The notes below the pieces were generated by a model that had not been told where the DNA came from, did not search any database, and worked only from the letters and a program-made list of their open reading frames with translations. From positions 1 to 12,053 of the forward strand of contig CAMLLI010000038.1 in the NCBI GenBank assembly GCA_946480685.1: a stretch of DNA of 12,053 nt. Reading direction: 5' to 3'. The stretch's first letter is position 1; every line of letters begins with the position of its first letter. A program made the translations under genes and the position numbers. The stretch comes from an uncultured Flammeovirgaceae bacterium. Lineage in GTDB: Bacteria > Bacteroidota > Bacteroidia > Cytophagales > Cyclobacteriaceae. This document shows, piece after piece, positions 5,873 to 12,053 of this stretch.

Positions 5873-7447
5873 ATGCATCTTGAGAAGATTCCCTTCGCTG
5901 AAACGCGATCATTCAGTTCGTTTTTCCTTGACTATATCCAACAGAAAGAATCTCTTAAGCCATTCTATAATCGCTTCCCGCAACCGGAAAATTTCAAAGG
6001 TCAGTTAGCTGACAAACAGAAATCTTTTCCGATGGAGACTCGCCAAACACTGGCAAAAGTTCTGCAGCAACAGTATATATCTGTTCCAAGTATTCCGGCT
6101 GTTCAGCAGAACATTGAAGCATTACAACAGCCCAATACATTTACCGTAGTAACGGGTCATCAGTTAAATATTTTTACAGGACCGCTATATTTCATTTTCA
6201 AGATCGTTACGGTAATCAACACCTGTAAAAAATTAAAGGCCTTATACCCTGACTCTAATTTTGTTCCGGTCTACTGGATGGCTTCAGAAGACCATGACTA
6301 TAATGAAATAAAATACTTCAGACTATACGGTAAGAAATATAGCTGGGGCACAAACCAAACCGGAGCAGTAGGAAGATTTTCAACGAAGGATCTTTTGCCT
6401 TTGCTGAATGAAGTCCCTGGAGATATATCAATCTTCCGCGAAGCCTATACAAAAGGCAAATCACTCAGTGATGCTGTACGACAATATGTACATACACTCT
6501 TTGGCAAAGAAGGTCTTGTTGTGGTGGATGCTGATAACGTTGAATTGAAATCCGTCTTCAAAGATGTTATTCGCCAGGATATACTGGACAACACTACAAA
6601 AAAACTTGTTGACCAAACCAACACTGCACTCGAAAACGAAGGCTATAAAATACAGGTATTCTGTCGGGATATAAACTTCTTTTACCTTGATAAAGACCTC
6701 CGCAGTCGCATTGAGAAATCCGGAGACTCTTACCAGGTTGTTGATACAGATATAGTCTTTTCAGAAGGAGAAATTAAAAAACTCATTGAGGAACATCCGG
6801 AGCGATTCAGTCCCAACGTAATTCTCCGGCCGCTATACCAGGAAATGATACTCCCCAACCTTGCGTATGTGGGCGGACCGTCAGAGGTAGTATACTGGCT
6901 TCAGTTAAAAAGTGTTTTCGAACATTTCCATACTCCGTTCCCGATGCTCATGCCGCGTAACTTCGCCATGGTAATGGAGCATACTGTTATGCGCAAGTTT
7001 GAAAAGACAGGCCTTGAGTTGAAAGATCTGTTCGAAGACAAAAACTATATCTTCAATCACTGGGTATTGAAGCATTCACCGCGTAACCTTACCGTTGGTG
7101 CAGAGCGAAAACAAGTGCTTGATCTTTTTGAAGAGCTGAAGAAACGATCGGATGCTATTGATACAACGCTAACAGCATATATAGGTGCAGAAGGAAAACG
7201 CGCGCTGAACAGCCTGGAGAAAATAGAACGTAAGTTACTGCGTGCCGAGAAGCGCCTGCACACCGACAAGCTTAAACAAATAGAAGCCGTAAAAGATATA
7301 CTCTTCCCGAACGGAAGTCTGCAGGAACGCACCGACAACTTCCTGAATTTCTACCAGCAAGACAAAGCATTTATAGACAAGCTGATTGAAAAATTCGATC
7401 CGTTCGATTACCAGTTTAATATTCTTTCTTACAACAGTCAGCCGTAA
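5873..7447 (+). CDS. bshC: Bacillithiol biosynthesis cysteine-adding enzyme BshC
   Basis: A 524-residue protein that ligates cysteine to glucosaminyl-malate in the last step of bacillithiol synthesis. Diagnostic segments near the N-terminus are TVVTGHQLNIFTGPLYFIFK (91-110) and FVPVYWMASEDHDYNEI (130-146), the signatures of the BshC Rossmann-like core. PLYQEMILPNLAYVGGPSEV in the middle and the LMPRNFA segment also fit. A charged helical region (about 438-476) is the coiled coil that mediates dimerisation in the known structure. Length is normal (about 520-540). ATG 5873 yields MHLEKIPFAET, a typical opening. The cyclo-ligase gene starts 9 bp after its stop, so the two are probably one transcript. 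The other bacillithiol genes, bshA and bshB, are not in this window. Confidence 0.95.
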   Translation: MHLEKIPFAETRSFSSFFLDYIQQKESLKPFYNRFPQPENFKGQLADKQKSFPMETRQTLAKVLQQQYISVPSIPAVQQNIEALQQPNTFTVVTGHQLNIFTGPLYFIFKIVTVINTCKKLKALYPDSNFVPVYWMASEDHDYNEIKYFRLYGKKYSWGTNQTGAVGRFSTKDLLPLLNEVPGDISIFREAYTKGKSLSDAVRQYVHTLFGKEGLVVVDADNVELKSVFKDVIRQDILDNTTKKLVDQTNTALENEGYKIQVFCRDINFFYLDKDLRSRIEKSGDSYQVVDTDIVFSEGEIKKLIEEHPERFSPNVILRPLYQEMILPNLAYVGGPSEVVYWLQLKSVFEHFHTPFPMLMPRNFAMVMEHTVMRKFEKTGLELKDLFEDKNYIFNHWVLKHSPRNLTVGAERKQVLDLFEELKKRSDAIDTTLTAYIGAEGKRALNSLEKIERKLLRAEKRLHTDKLKQIEAVKDILFPNGSLQERTDNFLNFYQQDKAFIDKLIEKFDPFDYQFNILSYNSQP

Positions 7448-7456
7448 CTTGCCAGT

Positions 7457-8035
7457 ATGACAAAAGCTGAACTGCGGAAAATATACCTGGCAAAACGAAA
7501 GTCTGTTTCAGAAGCAGAATACCTGCAGCTCAACCATCAGCTTTGTGAAAACTTTTTTGCAGCTGTTGATCTGTCGTTTATCAAAGTGCTTCACACCTTT
7601 ATACCGATCGAAAAAAATCGCGAACCCAACACGTGGCTTATCATCGATCGCATTCGCAGAGAGTTTCCCCATATACGATTATCGATACCAAGAGTAAATA
7701 CAGAAACAGGTGGTCTTGAAAATTTCTTCCTTGAAGGAATGCATCAGCTTACACTCAACACCTGGGGAATTCTGGAACCCAAACAAGGTATACCTACAGA
7801 ACCCGAAAAGATTGACATGGTGCTCGTGCCCATGCTTACGTTCGATATGAACGGCCAGCGGGTAGGCTATGGTAAAGGTTTTTATGATCGCTTTCTGGCA
7901 ACGTGCAGGCCTACCGTTAAAAGTGTAGGACTTTCTCTTTACGAACCGGTAGAAACAATACAGGACATCGAAGATCACGATGTCCCGTTAAGTTATTGCA
8001 TTACACCTACGCAAGCATTCAGCTTTAATTCGTAA
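7457..8035 (+). CDS. 5-formyltetrahydrofolate cyclo-ligase
   Basis: A 192-residue member of the 5-FCL/MTHFS family (E. coli ygfA/fau type), which uses ATP to convert 5-formyl-THF to 5,10-methenyl-THF and so clears a stable, inhibitory folate. The C-terminal signature DMVLVPMLTFDMNG (about 120-133) followed by QRVGYGKGFYDRF (134-146) supplies the phosphate-binding and Mg2+ region. The N-terminal basic RKIYLAKRK segment and IPIEKNREPNT (49-59), the folate-binding part, are present. Length matches the family. It follows bshC by 9 bp on the same strand. It ends 15 bp from the convergent aguA stop with no convincing terminator; only short AT-rich palindromes occur there. Confidence 0.93.
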   Translation: MTKAELRKIYLAKRKSVSEAEYLQLNHQLCENFFAAVDLSFIKVLHTFIPIEKNREPNTWLIIDRIRREFPHIRLSIPRVNTETGGLENFFLEGMHQLTLNTWGILEPKQGIPTEPEKIDMVLVPMLTFDMNGQRVGYGKGFYDRFLATCRPTVKSVGLSLYEPVETIQDIEDHDVPLSYCITPTQAFSFNS

Positions 8036-8050
8036 GCGATATCGATATAT

Positions 8051-9133
8051 TTAAATCGAAGGCTCTTGTTGACTGAGGCAATGAAATGAACCCAGTCCCC
8101 AAATGATGTCCAATGAATCAAGTCCTACAACTTTTCTGTCACTGAAAGTCTTCTGTAAAATCTCCAGCGCTTTATCATCATTCTTATCGCGGAACGTAGG
8201 AACAACTACATATTTATTGCTGATATAGAAGTTAGCATACGATGCAGGCAGTCGCATATCTTCGTATACGATCGCTTCCGGCATTGGCAGCTCCACTATA
8301 TTCATTTGTTTTCCATTCTCCAGGCGAAGCTTGCTTAGCTCTTTCAGATTGTCGCGCAGCGGCACATAGTTCTCGTCAGCACGATTGGTCTCAACAACGG
8401 TAACAACGGTATCTTCATTTACGAAGCGCGTTAGATCATCGATGTGCCCATCGGTATCATCGCCCAGTATACCATCGCCAAGCCAGAGTATATTTTCTAC
8501 TCCGTAGTAGTTATGCAAAAACGCTTCAATCTGTTTTTGATTAAGATGTGGATTACGATTCTCGTTCAGCAAGCATGACGTGGTAGTCAGCAACGTTCCC
8601 TTCCCGTTGAATTCCACCGAACCACCTTCCATTACAATACCCGGATATACTACCGGTATATTATAGTGCTTCGCGATGAGTGTAGGTATATTATCATCCA
8701 GGTCGAACGGAGGATATTTACCACCCCACGCGTTGTAGCCCCAGTCTACTATAATTTTCTTATGCTCAGCATTCGGGTTTAGCAGGAACGCAGGACCATG
8801 ATCGCGGCACCATGCATCGTTGGTAGGATGTATAAAGAACTGAACGTTGTTAAGGTCAGCACCAGCTTCCTGCACATAGCGCAGTGCTTTCTGCTTCATG
8901 GCTTCATCCACCACATTAACATTTACCTTCTCTCCTTCTGCTACCAGCTTGATGAACTGCGCGTATATCGGATATATAGTCGAGATCTTTCCGGGCCATG
9001 AAGCTTCCTTATGCGGCCAGCTGAGCCAGGTGGCATCGTGCCTGGCGAATTCTGCAGGGAAGGAGTAGCCGAGCTCCTTTGGAGTCTTAGAGTCCGGAAG
9101 TCCGGAAGTCGGGAAGTTGGGGTTGCTGTTCAT
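8051..9133 (-). CDS. aguA: Agmatine deiminase
   Basis: A 360-residue enzyme of the peptidyl-arginine-deiminase-like family that hydrolyses agmatine to N-carbamoylputrescine and ammonia. Seen in order: ATWLSWPHKEASWPG (34-48), DAWCRDHGP with Asp111 (106-114), WGYNAWGGKYPP (131-142), MEGGSVEFNGKG with Glu169 (168-179), DDTDGHIDDLTRF with His230, and LGSFHCLSQQEP with the nucleophile Cys352. Recognisable homology starts only at about residue 17 (TPKELGYSFPAEF). The first 16 residues come from an 8-bp tandem repeat (9083-9122), and no other ATG, GTG or TTG lies between ATG 9133 and the conserved region. The repeat therefore appears to have become part of the coding sequence. It is the last gene of the aguB-S23-aguA unit; the S23 stop is 16 bp before its start. 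Confidence 0.94.
   Translation of the reverse strand: MNSNPNFPTSGLPDSKTPKELGYSFPAEFARHDATWLSWPHKEASWPGKISTIYPIYAQFIKLVAEGEKVNVNVVDEAMKQKALRYVQEAGADLNNVQFFIHPTNDAWCRDHGPAFLLNPNAEHKKIIVDWGYNAWGGKYPPFDLDDNIPTLIAKHYNIPVVYPGIVMEGGSVEFNGKGTLLTTTSCLLNENRNPHLNQKQIEAFLHNYYGVENILWLGDGILGDDTDGHIDDLTRFVNEDTVVTVVETNRADENYVPLRDNLKELSKLRLENGKQMNIVELPMPEAIVYEDMRLPASYANFYISNKYVVVPTFRDKNDDKALEILQKTFSDRKVVGLDSLDIIWGLGSFHCLSQQEPSI
9083..9122 (+). repeat. Left array of 8-bp tandem repeats (consensus AGTCCGGA)
   Basis: Five in-register octamers start at 9083, 9091, 9099, 9107 and 9115. Two are exact AGTCCGGA (9091, 9099), one has a single change (AGTCGGGA), and the outer two are degenerate. The array lies inside the 5' end of aguA and encodes residues about 4-17. 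The same octamer in opposite orientation forms the array at 9563-9602 on the other side of the S23 gene. Confidence 0.8.
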
Positions 9134-9149
9134 TATTCGTTTTTCTTCA

Positions 9150-9503
9150 CTATCTAAGTGTGTTTCGAAGGCTGTTGATCATAACCAACAGCTCTTCACA
9201 ATATGTATATAGTTCTTTAAATTCTCTTTGCGAAATATAGTTCCTTCGTATTGCCAGATGGAGACATCCTACTACTTCAACATTCGAGCGAAGTGCATAC
9301 GCTAAAAATCTGCTAAACTCGGCATTAGATTGTCCCGTAGATCCTTCTGCTATATTTAATGAAATAGAATCTGCAGCCCGCTTGAATTGAGAAGTCAATA
9401 TATACATCTCATCCTTTGGAAACTGCTTCACAAGATCGTTTACTCTCTCAGAAAGATCAGCCGCCTTTTGCCACACAATCAGCCGCTCAAATTTAAAAGC
9501 CAT
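9150..9503 (-). CDS. Four-helix-bundle protein, S23 family
   Basis: A 117-residue protein of the S23 (23S rRNA intervening-sequence protein) four-helix-bundle family. It shows the family pattern FERLIVWQKAADL (5-17), a run including FPKDEMYILTSQFKRAADSI (28-47), the hallmark NIAEG (50-54), the EFSRFLAYALRSNVEVV segment (62-78), and a last helix ending in EELLVMINSLRNTL. The family includes proteins encoded within 23S rRNA insertions and the Avd accessory proteins of diversity-generating retroelements, but no rRNA or reverse transcriptase is present here. Most members have no known role. It lies between aguB (96 bp upstream) and aguA (16 bp downstream), flanked by inverted octamer arrays. This suggests it was inserted into a polyamine operon rather than serving the pathway. 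ATG 9503 gives the standard MAFKFERL start. Confidence 0.92.
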   Translation of the reverse strand: MAFKFERLIVWQKAADLSERVNDLVKQFPKDEMYILTSQFKRAADSISLNIAEGSTGQSNAEFSRFLAYALRSNVEVVGCLHLAIRRNYISQREFKELYTYCEELLVMINSLRNTLR

Positions 9504-9562
9504 AATTATTTACTAAAAAGCTAACGGGTCTTTACACAACAATATATATAACAGCACAAAGG

Positions 9563-9602
9563 CTTTCGGACTTTCCGTCTGCTAAGCTTCCGGACTTATC
9601 TA
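9563..9602 (+). repeat. Right array of 8-bp repeats (consensus CTTCCGGA, inverse of left array)
   Basis: Octamers in a constant 8-bp register start at 9563, 9571, 9579, 9587 and 9595. The best copies are CTTCCGGA (9587) and CTTTCGGA (9563); 9571, 9579 and 9595 are degenerate. CTTCCGGA is a circular permutation of the reverse complement of the left-array unit AGTCCGGA, so the two arrays are inverted. The array reaches the TAG stop of aguB (9600-9602). Confidence 0.65.
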
Positions 9603-10478
9603 ATCTCCATCTATATACCGTTTCGTAATTGGCTGATACGAATCAATTCTTCGGTCGCGGAGGAACGGCCAGTGGGTTCTGTAGCGATCGGTTTGACCGA
9701 AGTCTATTTCCTCTACATGCACTTCTTCCTGTTCGTGTGATGCGAGGTATATCAATCTTCCGAATGGGTTCGCTATAAATGAACCTCCCCAGAATTTCAT
9801 AGCACCATTCTGCTCAAACCCAACACGGTTCACACTTACCACGTGCAAGCCGTTAGCCACCGCGTGACTGCGTTGGATTGTCTGCCATGCATTGTACTGT
9901 TCTGAGTTTGTTGCTTCATCCTGTGATGTAGCCCAGCCTATAGCAGTCGGGTAAAATAAAATCTCTGCACCCATCAGCGAAGTAATACGTGCTGCTTCCG
10001 GATACCATTGATCCCAGCAGATGAGTACACCAATCGTTGCAAACTTTGTCTTGAATACTTTATACCCTAAATCACCCGGCGTGAAATAGAATTTTTCATA
10101 GTATGCCGGATCATCCGGAATGTGCATCTTCCTATACTTTCCGAGATATGTACCATCGGCATCGATCACAGCCGTTGTATTATGATACAAACCTTCAGTA
10201 CGTTTTTCAAAAAGTGATGCGATAATTACTACACCGGTTTCCTTTGCTACAGCAGATAGCGCATCCGTTGAAGGCCCCGGAATAGCTTCAGCCAGTTTAA
10301 AGTTTTCGTAATCTTCAACATCGCAGAAGTAAAGCGAACGAAAAAGCTCTTGCAGACAAACAATCTGCGCTCCTTTAGCGGCAGCTTCGCGGATCTTCTC
10401 AATGGCTTTTGTCAGGTTCTCCTGAGGATCTTTCGTGCATGACATCTGCACGGTTCCAACTTTCACTTTTTTACTCAC
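9600..10478 (-). CDS. aguB: N-carbamoylputrescine amidase
   Basis: A 292-residue nitrilase-superfamily amidase that hydrolyses N-carbamoylputrescine to putrescine, CO2 and ammonia, completing the agmatine route to putrescine. The catalytic triad is visible: Glu44 in CLQELFRSLYF, Lys117 in KYRKMHIPDDP, and Cys154 in LICWDQWYPEAAR. The segments FYFTPGD (130-136), HVVSVNRVG and FWGGSFIANPFG are typical of the AguB branch, and pairing with aguA supports the assignment. The start is GTG (10476-10478), giving MSKKVKVGTVQM; no ATG fits better. It is the first gene of the aguB-S23-aguA unit, with a promoter candidate 36 bp upstream. Its stop codon touches the right octamer array. Confidence 0.95.
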   Translation of the reverse strand: MSKKVKVGTVQMSCTKDPQENLTKAIEKIREAAAKGAQIVCLQELFRSLYFCDVEDYENFKLAEAIPGPSTDALSAVAKETGVVIIASLFEKRTEGLYHNTTAVIDADGTYLGKYRKMHIPDDPAYYEKFYFTPGDLGYKVFKTKFATIGVLICWDQWYPEAARITSLMGAEILFYPTAIGWATSQDEATNSEQYNAWQTIQRSHAVANGLHVVSVNRVGFEQNGAMKFWGGSFIANPFGRLIYLASHEQEEVHVEEIDFGQTDRYRTHWPFLRDRRIDSYQPITKRYIDGD

Positions 10479-10513
10479 GTCTGTTTCTTGTTTTTATATT
10501 GTTTAAAACGCTA

Positions 10514-10544
10514 CAAAATTAGGAAGTAATTCGTCTTACGAAAA
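10514..10544 (-). promoter_or_regulatory. Promoter for the aguB-S23-aguA operon
   Basis: On the minus strand TAATTTTG (10521-10514) is a perfect TAnnTTTG box. A TTTC -33-like element (10543-10540) lies 18 bp upstream. A small inverted repeat, TTCGT at 10530-10534 and ACGAA at 10538-10542, overlaps the spacer and -33 region and could be an operator half-site pair, though it is short. Initiation near 10507 leaves about 29 nt before the GTG start. Confidence 0.5.
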
Positions 10545-10570
10545 TTAAGACTTTGCTTCCCGATATGCAT

Positions 10571-10604
10571 AAAAAGAAAACCCTCTGAAAAAGTTCAGAG
10601 GGTT
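10571..10604 (-). terminator. Rho-independent terminator of gltD
   Basis: A perfect 11-bp inverted repeat, AACCCTCTGAA (10579-10589) and TTCAGAGGGTT (10594-10604), has a 4-nt loop. Read on the minus strand it is followed by a T-rich tract with one C (10578-10571). It lies about 30 bp after the gltD stop and separates gltD from the aguB operon. Confidence 0.9.
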
Positions 10605-10633
10605 CGAAATTGCATATTAAACAATAAACCTTG

Positions 10634-12053
10634 TTACGCTTCTGTTTCGATGTGAACGAACGATTCGTCTTTTGCTTCCAGGTTTGAAGTACCCATTAGC
10701 CAGGTGTCAACAGCACGAGCAGCTTCGCGACCTTCAGATATTGCCCACACTACGAGCGACTGACCTCTGCGAACATCACCTGCTGAGAACACGCCTTCCT
10801 GTGACGACATATAGTCTGTGGTTTTGATGTTGCCGCGCTCATCGAGCTCAAGTTTCAACTCATCTACAAGACCACCTTTTTCAGCACCAACGAAACCTAT
10901 TGCCAGCAACGCCAACTCGCATGGAATAACTTTTTCAGTTCCGGCTATTTCTTCGAAGCCCATTTTACCTTGCGCGTTCAAGCCCCACTTGATCTCCACG
11001 ATCTTCATTCCGGTGAGGCGACCACTGCTGTCTCCTATAAATTCTTTTGTTAGAATTGCCCACTGACGATCTGCACCTTCTTCGTGTGACGATGAAGTAT
11101 TCAGGATCATCGGCCACAGCGGCCATGGGTTCGTATCATCGTTACGTTTTACCGGAGGCTTGGCAAGCAATTCGATTTGCGTTACTGATTTTGCTTTATG
11201 ACGGTTTGATGTACCAACACAGTCAGAGCCTGTATCACCACCACCAATCACCAGTACATTTTTCTCGGTTGCTAAAATGTCTTCAGCAAAAATATTATCG
11301 CCGGCTACTCGCTTGTTCTGTTGAGACAGGAACTCCATCGCGAAGTGTACACCCTTCAGATTTCTTCCGGGTATAGGAAGATCGCGTGGTGCAGATGCGC
11401 CTCCACACATTACTATAGCATCAAATTCATCTTGTAAATGTTTTGCGCTGATGTTTACACCTACGTGAGCGTTGGTGCGGAACACTACACCTTCCTGCTC
11501 CATCAAACGAAGTCTTCTGTCAATAACATGCTTCTCCAGTTTGAAGTCAGGTATACCATAGCGAAGAAGTCCACCGATCCGGTCGCTGCGCTCAAACACC
11601 GTTACCCAGTGTCCTGCTTTATTTAATTGTGCAGCAGCAGCAAGTCCCGCAGGACCTGATCCAACTACAGCTACACGTTTACCGGTTCTTTGCTTCGGAG
11701 GTGTAGGCTTCAGATAACCTTTCTCGAATGCCTGCTCTGCTATAGTCTTCTCGATATACTCGATTGTAACAGGCTTGTTGTTGATGCTGAGTACGCAGCT
11801 TGCTTCGCAGGGAGCCGGACAAATTCTTCCTGTAAATTCAGGAAAGTTATTGGTGCTGCTCAGTATCCTGATCGCTTCTTCCCACTTGCCATTATATACC
11901 GCATCATTAAAGTCAGGTATATTGTTGCCCAGCGGACAACCATTGTGGCAGAACGGCACACCACAGTCCATACATCGGGCGGCCTGCTGGTTTACCTTTT
12001 CTTTATCAAGCGGGTTATATACTTATTTGTAATGTTTTATACGTTCTTTGGGA
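10634..12053 (-). CDS. gltD: Glutamate synthase small (beta) subunit, 5' end off-window, in-frame stop near N-terminus
   Basis: GltD carries electrons from NADPH through FAD and Fe-S clusters to the large subunit GltB, which forms glutamate from glutamine and 2-oxoglutarate. The reading frame stays homologous from the stop at 10634 to the window edge: cluster motif CMDCGVPFCHNGC (C-x2-C-x4-C-x3-C), second cysteine set CPAPCEASC, FAD-binding VVGSGPAGLAAA, NADPH-binding VIGGGDTGSDC, and the C-terminal FAD segment FSAGDVRRGQSLVVWAI. A TAA at 12023-12025 interrupts it: PKERIKHYK, stop, VYNPLDKEKVNQQAARC. The stop sits where a Glu is expected, so one base change from GAA would explain it. ATG 11971 is the only restart nearby but lies just after the first cluster Cys, so a product from there would probably be defective. 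It may be a pseudogene or a base-call error. gltB is not in the window. Confidence 0.88.
12023..12025 (-). other. In-frame TAA inside gltD
   Basis: The codon reads TAA on the minus strand. The nine codons before it and all codons after it translate in the same frame to GltD-like sequence, so this is a nonsense change rather than a frameshift. The position between HYK and VYNPL is typically Glu in relatives, as I recall the family. Confidence 0.75.

Larger units (their letters stand above)
9083..9602 (-). mobile_element. Candidate insertion cassette: S23 gene between inverted octamer arrays
   Basis: The S23-type gene and about 520 bp in total are bounded by two arrays of the same 8-bp unit in inverted orientation (9083-9122 and 9563-9602). 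The arrays touch the stop codon of aguB on one side and form the start of aguA on the other, so the segment fits exactly between two genes that act in consecutive steps. No transposase, integrase or clear target-site duplication is visible. Mobility is inferred from position and symmetry only. Confidence 0.35.

Noticed and set aside
8036..8062. AT-rich palindromes (CGATATCG and neighbours) between the convergent cyclo-ligase and aguA genes as a bidirectional terminator
   Set aside because: Stems are only 4-5 bp with no proper T-run, so a terminator cannot be supported.
9150..9503. Diversity-generating retroelement, suggested by the S23/Avd relationship
   Set aside because: No reverse transcriptase or template/variable repeat pair is visible in the window, and the protein matches stand-alone S23 members.
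9150..9503. 23S rRNA intervening sequence
   Set aside because: Flanking sequence is protein-coding (aguB and aguA); no rRNA is present.
9503..9562. Independent promoter for the S23 gene (TTTG at 9560-9557 with a TATATATT run)
   Set aside because: The downstream box does not match TAnnTTTG well; AT-rich sequence alone is insufficient.
11047..11376. A 109-codon plus-strand open frame
   Set aside because: It lies wholly antisense to well-conserved gltD sequence and shows no recognisable protein features; the same holds for the other antisense frames over ftsY, rimO, bshC, aguA and gltD.
1..12053. CRISPR arrays, tRNAs, phage or toxin-antitoxin genes
   Set aside because: No spaced direct repeats of CRISPR length, tRNA-like cloverleaf or recognisable defence or phage proteins were seen on either strand.

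Overview
The window looks like chromosomal DNA from a member of the Bacteroidota. The rpmB-rpmG-DUF4295-ftsY gene order, the paired DUF6452/DUF6048 surface proteins, and several boxes close to the Bacteroidota -7 consensus TAnnTTTG all point that way, as does the scarcity of clear Shine-Dalgarno sequences. Cytophagales or Chitinophagales is a guess. No rRNA, tRNA, CRISPR array, integrase or transposase gene is visible. Most of the window is housekeeping; the unusual parts are one small insertion-like cassette, one multiplied lipoprotein domain and one interrupted gene.

Layout. 1-316: 3' end of a HAD-family phosphatase (+). 417-1075: rpmB, rpmG and a 51-codon DUF4295 gene (+), closed by a perfect hairpin terminator at 1094-1122. 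1219-2169: ftsY (+). 2182-4141: an overlapping minus-strand pair, a lipoprotein made of three DUF6452-like repeats and a DUF6048 beta-barrel-like protein. 4365-5678: rimO (+). 5679-5872: a leader-like gap with a nested inverted repeat. 5873-8035: bshC and a 5-formyltetrahydrofolate cyclo-ligase gene (+). 8051-10478: a minus-strand polyamine operon read aguB, S23-type four-helix-bundle gene, aguA. 10571-10604: terminator for gltD. 10634-12053: gltD (-), running off the right edge with an in-frame TAA near its 5' end.

How the genes work together. The left block serves translation and protein export: ribosomal proteins L28 and L33, the SRP receptor FtsY, and RimO, which modifies ribosomal protein S12. 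BshC completes bacillithiol, the low-molecular-weight thiol of these bacteria, and the cyclo-ligase recycles 5-formyl-THF. AguA and AguB convert agmatine to N-carbamoylputrescine and then to putrescine. GltD is the electron-input subunit of glutamate synthase.

Points of most interest: (1) the S23 gene between aguB and aguA is flanked by inverted arrays of an 8-bp repeat, and one array now encodes the N-terminus of AguA; (2) GltD reads through in frame to the window edge except for one TAA at 12023-12025 that apparently replaces a Glu codon; (3) the DUF6452-like lipoprotein is an internal triplication; (4) a structured leader precedes bshC.
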